Assembly: GCF_042665255.1 (NCBI RefSeq)
Contig: NZ_JBHTCD010000005.1
Length of the DNA: 64,000 nucleotides
Strand: one strand, 5' to 3'
DNA from: Insolitispirillum peregrinum
GTDB taxonomy: Bacteria > Pseudomonadota > Alphaproteobacteria > Rhodospirillales > Rhodospirillaceae
The notes below the pieces were generated by a model. The model did no database searches and was not told the DNA's origin. It worked only from the letters and a program-made list of their open reading frames with translations. Every line of letters begins with the position of its first letter. Position 1 is the first letter of the stretch. The translations under genes and the position numbers were made by a program. Positions 16,740 through 24,400 of this stretch are shown piece after piece.

Positions 16740-18140
16740 ATGCCCTGTCCCGCCGTGCTTGTCGATGCCGCCGCCCTGACACCCGAGGCTGTGGCTGCCG
16801 CCTGTACCGTCCGCCTGATCGCCAGCACCGATGACCGGGCATCCCTGCCGCCGTATGCCGTTGCCACCGGCTTCAAGGCCGCTCTGGGCAGCACATGTCT
16901 GGTGCCAAATCAGGATGGAACGGGTATTGCCGCTGTCCTGCTGGGGACCGGGGATGGCAAGGACCCCTACACCAGCCCCTTTGCCGCAGGCGATCTGGCC
17001 CGCAAGCTGCCTGCCGGACTGTACCGGCTGGCCGATGGCACCCCGACAGGGCAGGCGGAGCAGGCCGCGCTGGCGTGGATGCTGGGGGCGTATGCCTTTG
17101 ACCGCTACAAGAGCAAAGCCAGCGACGAAGCTCTGGCCTGCCTGCTCTGGCCCGCCGGGGTTGACCGTGTCGCGGTCGAAGCCCTGGCGGCCGCCTTCGC
17201 TCTGGTCCGCGATATGGTCAACACGCCAGCCGCCGACATGGGCCCGCAAGAGCTGGAAGACACCGCGCGCGCCCTTGCCGACCAGTACGGTGCTGGAATG
17301 ACATCCATCATCGGAGATGACCTGCTGCATGCGGGCTATCCGGCGATTTATGCTGTTGGTGCCTCGTCGCCCCGCGCTCCCCGCCTGCTGGATCTGCGCT
17401 GGGGAGATGCCGGTGCCCCCAAAGTTACTCTGGTCGGCAAGGGCGTGGTCTTTGACACCGGTGGCCTTGACCTGAAGCCCGCCAGCGCCATGAAGCTGAT
17501 GAAAAAGGACATGGGTGGAGCCGCCCATGCCTTGGGGGTCGCCTTGCTGGTGATGGCCCACAAACTGCCGATTCGCCTGCGCGTGCTGATCCCGGTGGCT
17601 GAAAATGCCGTTTCCGGCACCGCCATGCGCCCCGGTGATGTCCTGCAAACCCGCAAGGGCCTGACCATTGAGGTCAACAACACCGATGCCGAAGGGCGCC
17701 TGATTCTCGCCGACGCCCTCACCGAGGCCGACAGCGAGTCGCCCGAGGTGCTGATTGATTTTGCCACCCTGACCGGTGCCGCCCGCGTGGCGCTGGGAAC
17801 CGACCTGCCCGCCCTGTTCAGCAACAGCGATGCGCTGGCTGCCGACCTGCTGACCGCCAGCAGCGACAGCGCCGATCCGCTGTGGCGTCTGCCGCTGTGG
17901 CCGGGCTATCGCAATCAGGTCGAAAGCAAGGTTGCCGATCTGGACAACGCCCCGGAAGGCGGCATGGCCGGGGCCATCACCGCCGCCCTGTTCCTCGAGC
18001 GCTTTGTTTCGCCCGAAACACCCTGGGCTCATCTCGATACCTATGCCTGGAACGGCAAACCTCGCCCCGGCCACCCGACTGGTGGCAATGCGTTGGGGAT
18101 GCGGGCGGTGTTTACCGCCCTTCGCAGTCGTTTCGGTTGA
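16740..18140 (+). CDS. Leucyl aminopeptidase family (M17) metallopeptidase
   Basis: This cytosolic hexameric di-zinc aminopeptidase has 466 aa. The catalytic C-terminal domain has VTLVGKGVVFDTGGLDLKP, MKKDMGGAAHALG and the M17 signature NTDAEGRLILADAL, with the metal-binding Lys, Asp and Glu residues present. The N-terminal domain is divergent, as in the short M17 subgroup (often annotated simply as leucyl aminopeptidase family). AGGA precedes the ATG by about 9 nt. Only 11 nt separate it from the TAXI gene, so the two may be co-transcribed. Confidence 0.93.
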   Translation: MPCPAVLVDAAALTPEAVAAACTVRLIASTDDRASLPPYAVATGFKAALGSTCLVPNQDGTGIAAVLLGTGDGKDPYTSPFAAGDLARKLPAGLYRLADGTPTGQAEQAALAWMLGAYAFDRYKSKASDEALACLLWPAGVDRVAVEALAAAFALVRDMVNTPAADMGPQELEDTARALADQYGAGMTSIIGDDLLHAGYPAIYAVGASSPRAPRLLDLRWGDAGAPKVTLVGKGVVFDTGGLDLKPASAMKLMKKDMGGAAHALGVALLVMAHKLPIRLRVLIPVAENAVSGTAMRPGDVLQTRKGLTIEVNNTDAEGRLILADALTEADSESPEVLIDFATLTGAARVALGTDLPALFSNSDALAADLLTASSDSADPLWRLPLWPGYRNQVESKVADLDNAPEGGMAGAITAALFLERFVSPETPWAHLDTYAWNGKPRPGHPTGGNALGMRAVFTALRSRFG

Positions 18141-18228
18141 CGAACTATCCCCCATCCTCTTAACTGCTGACAGAGGGGCGGCCCTGTCCTTCTGTCAGTA
18201 GACTGTTCCGGGATGAAGCGGAGACCCC

Positions 18229-18618
18229 ATGAGCGTCAAGATCACTGCCGTCGAGGCCCTCGACCTATGGCGCGGCGCCATCGTCGAAAGCGTCCGCCGC
18301 GAAGCTCCCGACCTGTCCGCCCGCCAGATGGCGCTGCTGCTGACCGTCTACCTGACCTCTCCACCCCATACCGTGCGCGGACTGGCAACCCTGCTGAATG
18401 TGTCCAAGCCCGCCATCACCCGGGCCGTTGACCGATTGTCAGAATACGGTCTGGTCAAGCGCAAGGCCGATGAACTCGACCGCCGCAGCGTTCTGATCCA
18501 GCGCACGGTCAAGGGCAGCGTCTTTCTGCGGGAATTCGGTGACATTGTGGTCCATGCCGCCACCGATGTTGGCAGTGATAGCACAAAAAGCACCGGTGGA
18601 GCTGGTGCCGCTGCCTAG
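18229..18618 (+). CDS. MarR-family transcriptional regulator
   Basis: The 129-aa protein has a winged helix (LSARQMALLLTVYLTSPPHTVRGLATLLNVSKPAITRAVDRLSEYGLVKRKADELDRRSVLIQRTVKG), typical of MarR regulators but with short flanking helices. GGAG lies 5 nt before the ATG. The C-terminal 20 residues (DSTKSTGGAGAAA) are low-complexity. The gene is followed directly by repeats C, A3 and B4. Its target is unknown; it follows the aminopeptidase gene by 88 nt. Confidence 0.88.
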   Translation: MSVKITAVEALDLWRGAIVESVRREAPDLSARQMALLLTVYLTSPPHTVRGLATLLNVSKPAITRAVDRLSEYGLVKRKADELDRRSVLIQRTVKGSVFLREFGDIVVHAATDVGSDSTKSTGGAGAAA

Positions 18619-18630
18619 AACTGTGAGCCT

Positions 18631-18710
18631 TAGAGCGTTTTCATTCTGAGCGAAAACGCTCTCCATTTTTCGTGCCGTTGACCGGAGACGGTCAACTTGA
18701 AAATGCTCTA
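18631..18710 (+). repeat. Palindromic repeat family C
   Basis: This 80-bp unit is bounded by TAGAGCGTTTTCA and its near-perfect inverse TGAAAATGCTCTA. It contains two inner hairpins, AGAGCGTTTT/AAAACGCTCT and GTTGACCG/CGGTCAAC. It lies between marR and repeat A3 and shares the TAGAGC end motif with families A and B. Confidence 0.8.
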
Positions 18711-18713
18711 AAT

Positions 18714-18916
18714 GTGACGCCACGGTACACGACAGTTGTGAAACAGGGTCATGGAGCGCTGCTCCAAACCTCGCTGGGGCCTTGAGGCCCCAGACCCCAT
18801 TGATTTGATATTGAAAGAAAAAATGGGGGTTCGGGGCCTCAGGCCCCGAATGGGTTTGGGCGATAGCCCATTCTTTTCCACCAACTGTCGTGTACTGTGC
18901 CCTGACGCAGGCACGC
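18714..18916 (-). repeat. Repeat family A, copy A3
   Basis: The copy is 203 bp, in the same orientation as A2, with its outer terminal repeat trimmed on the left where repeat C abuts it. It has GTACACGACAG, GGAGCGCTGCTCC, GGGGCCTTGAGGCCCC, an AT-rich central hairpin, GGGGCCTCAGGCCCC, and the variable hairpin AATGGGTTTGGGCGATAGCC. That variant is also in A4 but not in A2. It ends CTGTCGTGTACTGTGCCCTG. Confidence 0.85.
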
Positions 18917-18919
18917 TGA

Positions 18920-18986
18920 TCTAACCTTTTGATCTGTCGAGTAATTTTGCGCAAAACCGGTTCCCGTTTTTGCGCTCACTGCTCTC
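18920..18986 (+). repeat. Repeat family B joined to A3
   Basis: The linker CTAACCTTTTGATCTGTCG leads into GCGCAAAACCGGTTCCCGTT and TTGCGCTCACTGCTCT. The linker matches those at A2 and A4, so A and B form one composite unit here as well. Confidence 0.8.
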
Positions 18987-19017
18987 AAGCAAGTTCCGAG
19001 GCATTCCGCGCACCCTT

Positions 19018-19067
19018 GCGTATTGAAAAAGCCGCTTTCCAGCAGGAAGGCGGCTTTTTCAATACGC
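19018..19067. terminator. Very long hairpin, probable bidirectional terminator
   Basis: Two 23-nt arms (19018-19040 and 19045-19067) pair with a single mismatch around the loop AGCA. Each arm holds AAAAAGCCGC or its complement, so both strands end the stem in a T-rich run. No gene ends directly at it; it separates the marR region from the phage-like cluster. Confidence 0.65.
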
Positions 19068-19094
19068 GCTTTCAGCTCCATGACGTGCACAGGA

Positions 19095-19124
19095 CCGATA
19101 TGAACGATATTTCGTTCATATCGG
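19095..19124. promoter_or_regulatory. 13-bp-arm palindrome, candidate repressor operator
   Basis: A perfect inverted repeat CCGATATGAACGA / TCGTTCATATCGG surrounds TATT. Its inner part, GAACGATATTTCGTTC, resembles the palindrome at 20016-20029 (GAACGAAATTTCGTTA) on the other side of the repressor gene. It may be a second operator; a structural hairpin is the alternative. Confidence 0.45.
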
Positions 19125-19397
19125 ATAAAGCAGAGACCCACCCTTCACGCTTTTCCCGAAACACCCAGACATAACCACTGGTGGAAAATTATCTGGCAGA
19201 ATATTCAAATCATTGAATTTACTAAAAATATTCCATTATTGCTCCGCAAATATGCCACACTCCCCTTCTATAACCGGTGGGGTCACAGTCGGACACAGGT
19301 CCGCCTTTCCGACCATTGTATCGCATGCTGCCTGTCAGCTATGCGCACCTTGGCGTGTACGATTTTCACGACAGGGATGGTTGAGGCTGCACGATTC
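19125..19397. other. Intergenic region downstream of the repressor gene
   Basis: No gene is supported in these 270 bases. The first part is AT-rich (about 19180-19250) and the rest is unstructured. This may be the left border of the phage-like cluster, but no att-like direct repeat was recognised. Confidence 0.4.
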
Positions 19398-19877
19398 TCA
19401 AGCCAAGCGTTTCCCGGATGCCATGCCAGCAGGCAAAGGCACCCCTTGCAGGTCACGCCGCAAATGCTGCAGGGCCATTTTCAGACCAATCGCCCGTTCA
19501 TCCGGATCCTCATAGGCATCCGACAGGTCCGCATAGATTCTCGCCGCCAGTCGCCCCACATCACGGTCGGAAATCGCCGCTCCGACCTCTTTGTAAACCC
19601 GCCGGATTCCTTCAACGACTCGCCCCAGCAGGTCCTCATCCAGAACCACTGGCATGGTACTGACAGACGACGACCGCGGCATATCCTGCCCTGTGGCCAG
19701 CCAGTCGATGCTAACCCGTCCTGCACGGGCAATTGCGATCAACGTATCCAGAGTTGGACGGTTTCCGGACAGAATACTTTGCAGGGTGCTGGGTGCAACG
19801 CCTGCCCCCAAAGCAAAAGAGCGGACAGACTGTCCCCCAATGATGGCCCGTATCCGGGCTGACAGATCATCACTCAT
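19398..19877 (-). CDS. Phage-type helix-turn-helix repressor
   Basis: The 159-aa protein begins with an XRE-type helix-turn-helix (ARIRAIIGGQSVRSFALGAG, VAPSTLQSILSGNRPTLDTLIAIARAGRVSIDWLATG) followed by a helical C-terminal region (LLGRVVEGIRRVYKEVGAAI, VGRLAARIYADLSDAY). This layout is typical of short repressors in Mu-like prophages and tailocins, without a peptidase S24 domain. It lies divergent to the activator and tail genes. Start Met at 19877 is preferred because the upstream Met adds only four residues. It probably represses the promoter at 20006-20033. Confidence 0.8.
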   Translation of the reverse strand: MSDDLSARIRAIIGGQSVRSFALGAGVAPSTLQSILSGNRPTLDTLIAIARAGRVSIDWLATGQDMPRSSSVSTMPVVLDEDLLGRVVEGIRRVYKEVGAAISDRDVGRLAARIYADLSDAYEDPDERAIGLKMALQHLRRDLQGVPLPAGMASGKRLA

Positions 19878-20005
19878 CGTACAGACCATTATAATCCACT
19901 GATAAACATCAAGAATGACAGGGTTTCCCAGCTTCCGCTTCCCAACGACAGGAACAACTGAAGCGATTAAAGATGCAGATATGCGACAAACTTTCGTTTT
20001 TCCGA

Positions 20006-20033
20006 TTGACCGGTGAACGAAATTTCGTTAACT
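20006..20033 (+). promoter_or_regulatory. Candidate promoter with operator in its spacer
   Basis: TTGACC (20006-20011) and TTAACT (20028-20033) are 16 bp apart. The perfect 14-bp palindrome AACGAAATTTCGTT (20016-20029) fills the spacer. A protein bound here would block RNA polymerase, as expected for control of the rightward genes by the repressor encoded just to the left. The about 340 bases from here to 20376 hold no well-supported rightward gene. Confidence 0.5.
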
Positions 20034-20140
20034 CTGCCTTTAGAGAACACACGCATAGCGATATGTGACGGAAGTACCCACTTTAAGGTACGGACACGAA
20101 TTGTCACGACCTTGCGCCAACAGCATGACAACCCATTCTT

Positions 20141-20383
20141 TTACAAGAAGAATCCTTCCCATTTACGGGTAACCGATACGCACAAACCGCCTCCATCATG
20201 GTGAACGACTTTTAGTGTACCGGACGACCCCAGCCTAGCACGCGCAAAACGCGCTGCCATCATGAAAAACCCGTCTGGCTTCCTTTCCCCGGGATTCGCT
20301 GTTCCGGCCGGATAAGCCATTCGTGCGCCCATTTCGCCATTCTCATCAGCCGCCAGAAAAGCATCGAGTCCATCCATGTCCAT
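20141..20383 (-). CDS. Possible small protein, 80 aa
   Basis: This open frame begins MDMDGLDAFLAADENGEMG, has a plausible amino acid composition and runs in the same direction as the repressor. The ribosome binding site is weak, third-position GC is lower than in the neighbours, and its 5' end overlaps the candidate rightward gene at 20376. I do not recognise a family. It may be a phage accessory gene or chance. Confidence 0.3.
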   Translation of the reverse strand: MDMDGLDAFLAADENGEMGARMAYPAGTANPGERKPDGFFMMAARFARARLGSSGTLKVVHHDGGGLCVSVTRKWEGFFL

Positions 20384-20591
20384 TGACCATCACACTCCGG
20401 CTTCCCGCCTGTCCCTCCGCCACCGTGGCGAACGGCCCCCCCGTCGGCCACAACGCCGCCCTCTGGCCCATCAACAACACCGCCCGACGCCGTTTCTCAG
20501 CGAGACCATCCGCATTGCGGTGATTGCCGAATTGCACCGGCTGCGCTGGAGTCCCACCCTGCCATCCGATGCCGTGGAAATCGGTCGATGA
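20376..20591 (+). CDS. Possible small phage-cluster protein, 71 aa
   Basis: It is supported mainly by position: its stop overlaps the ATG of the next gene in an ATGA junction, as in a coupled operon. The C-terminal half (SETIRIAVIAELHRLRWSP) looks protein-like, while the N-terminal half is Arg/Pro/His-rich and has no clear ribosome binding site. The true start may be internal. The family is unknown. Confidence 0.4.
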   Translation: MSIDHHTPASRLSLRHRGERPPRRPQRRPLAHQQHRPTPFLSETIRIAVIAELHRLRWSPTLPSDAVEIGR

Positions 20592-20776
20592 TCAGCCTGA
20601 GCGACAATCTGGCGGCTTTTTCCGCCTTCCTCGCCGGCTATCAGGACAGCGGCATGGTCCTCGAAGCCCCTGCCCTGCGGGCCCTGCGAGATGAGTTTGA
20701 CCGCTATGTCGAACAGGCACGCACCCTGGAAAGCCATTTGCCTTCTGCAGTTCCCTTTGATCCGGAGAGCCGTTGA
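20588..20776 (+). CDS. Small hypothetical protein of the phage cluster, 62 aa
   Basis: The frame is MISLSDNLAAFSAFLAGYQD..., mostly helical, and not recognised as a family. It overlaps its neighbours on both sides (ATGA at 20588; TGATG at 20774-20778), which supports a coupled mini-operon with the Mor-like activator gene. Confidence 0.6.
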   Translation: MISLSDNLAAFSAFLAGYQDSGMVLEAPALRALRDEFDRYVEQARTLESHLPSAVPFDPESR

Positions 20777-21138
20777 TGATCTCGCCTTCCTTGCCTGCCC
20801 TGCTGGCCGAACTGGCCGACGCCATCGGCCTGCCCGCCGCCCTTGCCATCGCCCATAACCGGGGGGGACAGATGGTTTACATTCCGCAGCCGGATCATTT
20901 GCCGGATAGCCACTGGCTGGTTGAAACCGTCGGCATGGATGCAGCCCGCACCGTTGCCGCCCTGCTGGGTGGTGGCTGTCACTTGATCCCCCTTGGCCCG
21001 ACCGGGACCCGCGCCACCATCAAGACCGCGATTGCCGACAGCCTTCAGCGCGGCCTGTCGATTGCACAAATCGTTGCCGAAACGGGCGTCTCCCGGCGCA
21101 CGGTCGAGCGCCATCGGGCCGTACTTCGGCAAGGATAG
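20776..21138 (+). CDS. Mor/C-like transcription activator (putative)
   Basis: In phage Mu, Mor and C switch on middle and late genes. The 120-aa product has a segment resembling the Mor dimerisation region (ADAIGLPAALAIAHNRGGQMVYIP) and a C-terminal helix-turn-helix (SIAQIVAETGVSRRTVERHRAVL). It sits directly upstream of the tail genes, 100 nt before gp37, where a late activator would be. It is coupled to the preceding small gene. The assignment rests on pattern and position. Confidence 0.6.
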   Translation: MISPSLPALLAELADAIGLPAALAIAHNRGGQMVYIPQPDHLPDSHWLVETVGMDAARTVAALLGGGCHLIPLGPTGTRATIKTAIADSLQRGLSIAQIVAETGVSRRTVERHRAVLRQG

Positions 21139-21237
21139 GATCTCTTTTTACACCCTGCGACAACTGTCGGTCTTATTCTTATAAACGTTCATCTTAAAAT
21201 TGCCCTCACCAACGACACCACAGCGCGAGGGCACAGC

Positions 21238-21882
21238 GTGATCCATCTCCTTGATCAGGCATTCAAAACCAGACTGAGCAGCGCCAGCAGCGGTGGCTTG
21301 CTGGGCTACACCCTGGGGACCATTGCCTCGGTTCCAACCGTCCGTGGTCAACTGGCAGCCCTGGCCCAGACGCCTCCCTCTCTGCCCGGCTGCTGGCTCT
21401 GTATCAGTGATATCATTGCCCAGGAGGGTAGTCACAATGGCAAATGGCCATTGCGCGTGACCCTGTCAATCCTGTGTGCGGCCCCAACACTCGACGATCA
21501 GGCCGACCAGCCGGGCAGCCTGACCATCGCACAGGATCTGTTGACCCTGTTGACCGGGCAAAGTCTGGGGCTTGCCGGGGTCTTCACCCCGCTGACTCCG
21601 GTCAGTCTGTCCCCGGTGACCGTGATGCCTGCCAATGGCAGTTCGCTGTCGGTGTGGCTGCTGACCTTGACCACCCGCCTGACCCTGTCAGCGCACCCTG
21701 ATGCCCTCAGCCCCGATTTGCCTGCCCTCAGCGCCTTGCCCGCCACCACCGGAGCCACCCCGGCAGCCCGGCTGGAGGCCGCGCTGACACAAGGCGCAAT
21801 CATCACCGGTCCGAACACGGTTTCCCTGCAATGGGATACCGGAGCGACCAGTGTGTCCTACACCGACACCCTGACGGTGTAG
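21238..21882 (+). CDS. Mu gp37-like tail protein (DUF1834)
   Basis: The 214-aa product starts at a GTG (MIHLLDQAFKTRLSSA) and contains the alpha/beta layout of Mu gp37-type proteins (LAALAQTPPSLPGCWLCISDI, a central WPLRVTLSIL, and a C-terminal TPAARLEAALTQG). In Mu this gene is immediately upstream of gp38 and the sheath, as here. Its role is presumed to be tail completion. It is the first tail gene; nothing resembling head or head-tail genes precedes it. Confidence 0.7.
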   Translation: MIHLLDQAFKTRLSSASSGGLLGYTLGTIASVPTVRGQLAALAQTPPSLPGCWLCISDIIAQEGSHNGKWPLRVTLSILCAAPTLDDQADQPGSLTIAQDLLTLLTGQSLGLAGVFTPLTPVSLSPVTVMPANGSSLSVWLLTLTTRLTLSAHPDALSPDLPALSALPATTGATPAARLEAALTQGAIITGPNTVSLQWDTGATSVSYTDTLTV

Positions 21883-21906
21883 CCCTGCCCTCTTACGAGG
21901 TTTTCC

Positions 21907-22089
21907 ATGTCTGAACTTCTGCTGATCAAACCGGCCCGTGCCGGTGAGATCGTCCGCGACCCGGTCGACGGTACGCCGTTGGCCGCAGCGGGCGACTACA
22001 AGCCGCGTCTGTCGTACTGGCTGCGCCGTCTGGCCGCTGGCGATGTGATCGATCTTTCTTCCCTTGCCGCTCAGGAGCCGCAGGAATGA
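21907..22089 (+). CDS. Mu gp38-like small protein (DUF2635)
   Basis: The 60-aa protein has the pattern LIKPARAGEIVRDPVDGTPLAAAGDYKPRLSYWLRRLAAGDVI, which fits DUF2635 (Mu gp38), always found between gp37 and the sheath. Its function is unknown. Its last codons overlap the sheath start by 4 nt. Confidence 0.8.
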   Translation: MSELLLIKPARAGEIVRDPVDGTPLAAAGDYKPRLSYWLRRLAAGDVIDLSSLAAQEPQE

Positions 22090-23552
22090 CCATTTCCTTT
22101 AATCAAATCAGTGCCTCTCTGCGTACGCCGGGAGTTTACGTCGAGTTCGACAACTCCAAGGCCGTGCAGGGTTTGGCGCTGGATGTGACCCGCCCGTTGA
22201 TGCTGGGTCAGATGCTGACCTCGGGTTCGGCGACGGCGCTGATGCCGGTGCGGGTGACCAGCGCCGCGCAGGCCGTCCGCCTGTTTGGCCGCGGGTCGAT
22301 GCTGGCCCAGATGGTTGCCGCCTGGAAAACCGCCAACAGCGACAGCGATCTGTGGGTGATGCCGCTGGCTGACAACAGCGCCGGTCAGGCCGCCAGCGGG
22401 ACTATCACCGTCAGCGGTACCCCGACCGCCGCCGGAACTCTCGCCCTCTACGTCGCTGGTCAGCGGGTGCAGGTGGCGATTGCGGCGGGCCAGAGCACGG
22501 CCACCGTTGCGACCGCAATTGCGGCGGCGATCAATGCTGACGCCGACCTGATCGTGACCGCCAGCGCCACCACCACCGTGGTGACCCTGACCTGCCGCCA
22601 CAAGGGTCAGGTGTTCAACGGTCTGGACCTGCGTCTGAACTACTATCCGGGCGAAAGCACCCCCAGCGGTCTGGGCATCGCCTTTACCACCGTCAACGGC
22701 GGTTCGGGCAACCCCGATCTGACCGATGCGCTGGCGGCGCTGGGGGACGTGCAGTACCACCATCTCTGCTCGCCCTACGCCGATGTTGCCAATCTGGTGC
22801 TGCTGGAAGACGAATTCGGCAGCCGCTGGGACGGCATGCGCCAGATCGAAGGTCAGGTGTGGACCGCCACCGTCGGCAGCCACAGCAGCCTGTCGACGCT
22901 CGGCGCCAGCCGCAATTCCGAGGTCCTGTCGATCCTGGGCGTGCAGGGCTCGCCGACCCCGGTGTGGGTGATTGCCGCCATCTATACCGCGGTGGCGATC
23001 AAGGCGCTGGACAACGACCCGGCCCGCCCGCTGCAAACGCTGGTGCTGACCGGCATGCTGGCCCCGTCGGAATCGCTGCGCTTTACCCGCACCGAACGCA
23101 ACCTGCTGCTGTTTGACGGCATCAGCACCTTTACCGTCGCCGCCGATGGCACCTGTGCCATCGAACGCGCCATCACCACCTATCAGGTCAACAGCTCGGG
23201 CCTGCCCGACCCGTCGTATCTCGACGTCGAAACGCTGGCCACCCTCGCCGTCCTGCGCCGCACCATGCGGTCGCGTCTGGCGCAGAAATTCCCCCGCCAC
23301 AAGCTGGCCAACGATGGCACCAACTATGGCATCGGGCAGGCGATCGTCACCCCGTCGCTGTTGCGGGCGGAACTGATTGCGCTGGCCCGTGAATGGGAAA
23401 CCCGTGGCTGGGTCGAAAACATCGACGACTTCAAGGACCAGCTGATCGTCGAACGCAACGCCGACGACGCCAACCGCGTCGATGCGGTGATCCCGCCGGA
23501 CCTGATCAACCAGCTGCGCGTGTTCGCTGGTCAGGTGCAGTTCCGGGTGTGA
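22086..23552 (+). CDS. Contractile tail sheath protein (Mu gpL-like)
   Basis: The 488-aa protein is close in length to Mu gpL (495 aa). It starts ISFNQISASLRTPGVYVEFDNS, the common sheath N-terminus, and has an inserted beta-rich domain (about 95-200, with GTITVSGTPTAAGTLALYVAGQRV). The C-terminal domain is FRTERNLLLFDGISTF-like, with FAGQVQFRV at the end. Sheath contraction drives the tube through the target envelope. This gene shows that the cluster encodes a contractile tail rather than a flexible one. Confidence 0.92.
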   Translation: MTISFNQISASLRTPGVYVEFDNSKAVQGLALDVTRPLMLGQMLTSGSATALMPVRVTSAAQAVRLFGRGSMLAQMVAAWKTANSDSDLWVMPLADNSAGQAASGTITVSGTPTAAGTLALYVAGQRVQVAIAAGQSTATVATAIAAAINADADLIVTASATTTVVTLTCRHKGQVFNGLDLRLNYYPGESTPSGLGIAFTTVNGGSGNPDLTDALAALGDVQYHHLCSPYADVANLVLLEDEFGSRWDGMRQIEGQVWTATVGSHSSLSTLGASRNSEVLSILGVQGSPTPVWVIAAIYTAVAIKALDNDPARPLQTLVLTGMLAPSESLRFTRTERNLLLFDGISTFTVAADGTCAIERAITTYQVNSSGLPDPSYLDVETLATLAVLRRTMRSRLAQKFPRHKLANDGTNYGIGQAIVTPSLLRAELIALAREWETRGWVENIDDFKDQLIVERNADDANRVDAVIPPDLINQLRVFAGQVQFRV

Positions 23553-23602
23553 CCGGCCTGCCGTTCTCCTGTTTCTCTTTTCTGCTCTGAAAGGGGCTCT
23601 TC

Positions 23603-23959
23603 ATGACCATGTATATTGGCCGCGCCAAAATCACCTTTGACGGCACCGAACTGGACTCGGCTCCGGGGGCCAAAATCACTCTGGGCGGCGTCAAGCGCAC
23701 CCCGGTGACCACCATGTACAAGGTGGGCTACAGCGAGTCGCTGGTCCCCGCCACCATCGAATGCGAAATCGCGGTGTCGGATGCCACCCCGCTGGAAAGC
23801 ATCCGCCAGATTGCCGGTGCCACGGTGGTGTTCCGCACCGACATCGGCAAGTCCTGGATGGTGGCCAACGCCTTTGTCGAAGACCCGCTGGCGATCACCG
23901 CGAAGGAAGGCGGCAAAATGACCGTCAAGCTGACCGGCGATCCGGCCGAAGCCGTCTGA
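23603..23959 (+). CDS. Tail tube protein (Mu gpM-like)
   Basis: The 118-aa product (IGRAKITFDGTELDSAPGAKITLGGVKRTPV..., KMTVKLTGDPAEAV) has the beta-sandwich pattern and length of Mu gpM tail tube proteins. GAAAGGGG lies about 8 nt before the ATG. It stacks into the inner tube inside the sheath encoded just upstream. Confidence 0.88.
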   Translation: MTMYIGRAKITFDGTELDSAPGAKITLGGVKRTPVTTMYKVGYSESLVPATIECEIAVSDATPLESIRQIAGATVVFRTDIGKSWMVANAFVEDPLAITAKEGGKMTVKLTGDPAEAV

Positions 23960-23975
23960 TCAGGAGACACCGACC

Positions 23976-24287
23976 ATGCACGATGACAGCAGCCAGGCGA
24001 TGTCCTCTGCCGATCCGTCCCTGTATGCGGTGTCTTTGGGGAGCCCCGTTCATCTGAACGGGGCCACCTATCACACCCTGCACCTGCGCCCGCCGACCGT
24101 CGGCGACCAGCTCGATGCCGTCAAGCCGGGCATGAGCAATGCCGAGGCCGAACTGGCCCTGATCACCCGGTTGACCGGCGTGCCGCTGGAGGTCATCCGC
24201 CAGCTGTTGCTGACCGATTACCGCCGCCTGCAGGAGATTCTGCTGGGTTTTTTCTCCCGGACGCCGGGCACCTCCGCCGGGACGTGA
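23976..24287 (+). CDS. Tail assembly chaperone, zero-frame product (Mu gp41-like)
   Basis: The 103-aa protein (LHLRPPTVGDQLDAV, AELALITRLTGVPLEVIRQLLLTDYRRLQEILLGFF) matches the tail assembly protein that lies between tube and tape measure in Mu-like phages. These chaperones coat the tape measure before tube polymerisation. The last codons carry a T TTT TTC slippery heptamer at 24248-24254, which gives access to a -1 frame extension (separate entry). Confidence 0.8.
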   Translation: MHDDSSQAMSSADPSLYAVSLGSPVHLNGATYHTLHLRPPTVGDQLDAVKPGMSNAEAELALITRLTGVPLEVIRQLLLTDYRRLQEILLGFFSRTPGTSAGT

Positions 24288-24400
24288 TCGCCTTCAGTCG
24301 GGGCACCGGCTGGTCCCTGTCCGAGATTCGCCGCCTGACCACCCACGACTACCTGCTGTGGGTGAAGGCCTTCAACGCCTTGTATAGCGAGGGCTCCTGA
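24248..24400 (+). CDS. -1 frameshift extension of the tail assembly chaperone
   Basis: Slippage on T TTT TTC (24248-24254) moves ribosomes to the -1 frame, which is open from 24254 to a TGA at 24398-24400. It encodes 48 residues including LRRDVIAFSRGTGWSLSEIR and HDYLLWVKAFNALY, the pattern of the short second tail chaperone (gpE'/gpT analogue). The fused product would be 141 aa. The segment has no start codon or ribosome binding site of its own, and its stop overlaps the tape measure ATG by one base. Confidence 0.75.
   Translation, partial: FFLPDAGHLRRDVIAFSRGTGWSLSEIRRLTTHDYLLWVKAFNALYSEGS

Noticed and set aside
18439..18954. 171-codon minus-strand open frame across marR and repeats C/A3
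   Set aside because: It reads through repeat palindromes and the marR antisense; similar frames occur at every A copy.
20013..20204. 63-codon rightward frame after the candidate operator
   Set aside because: No ribosome binding site, poor codon use, and it overlaps the -10 region of the candidate promoter.
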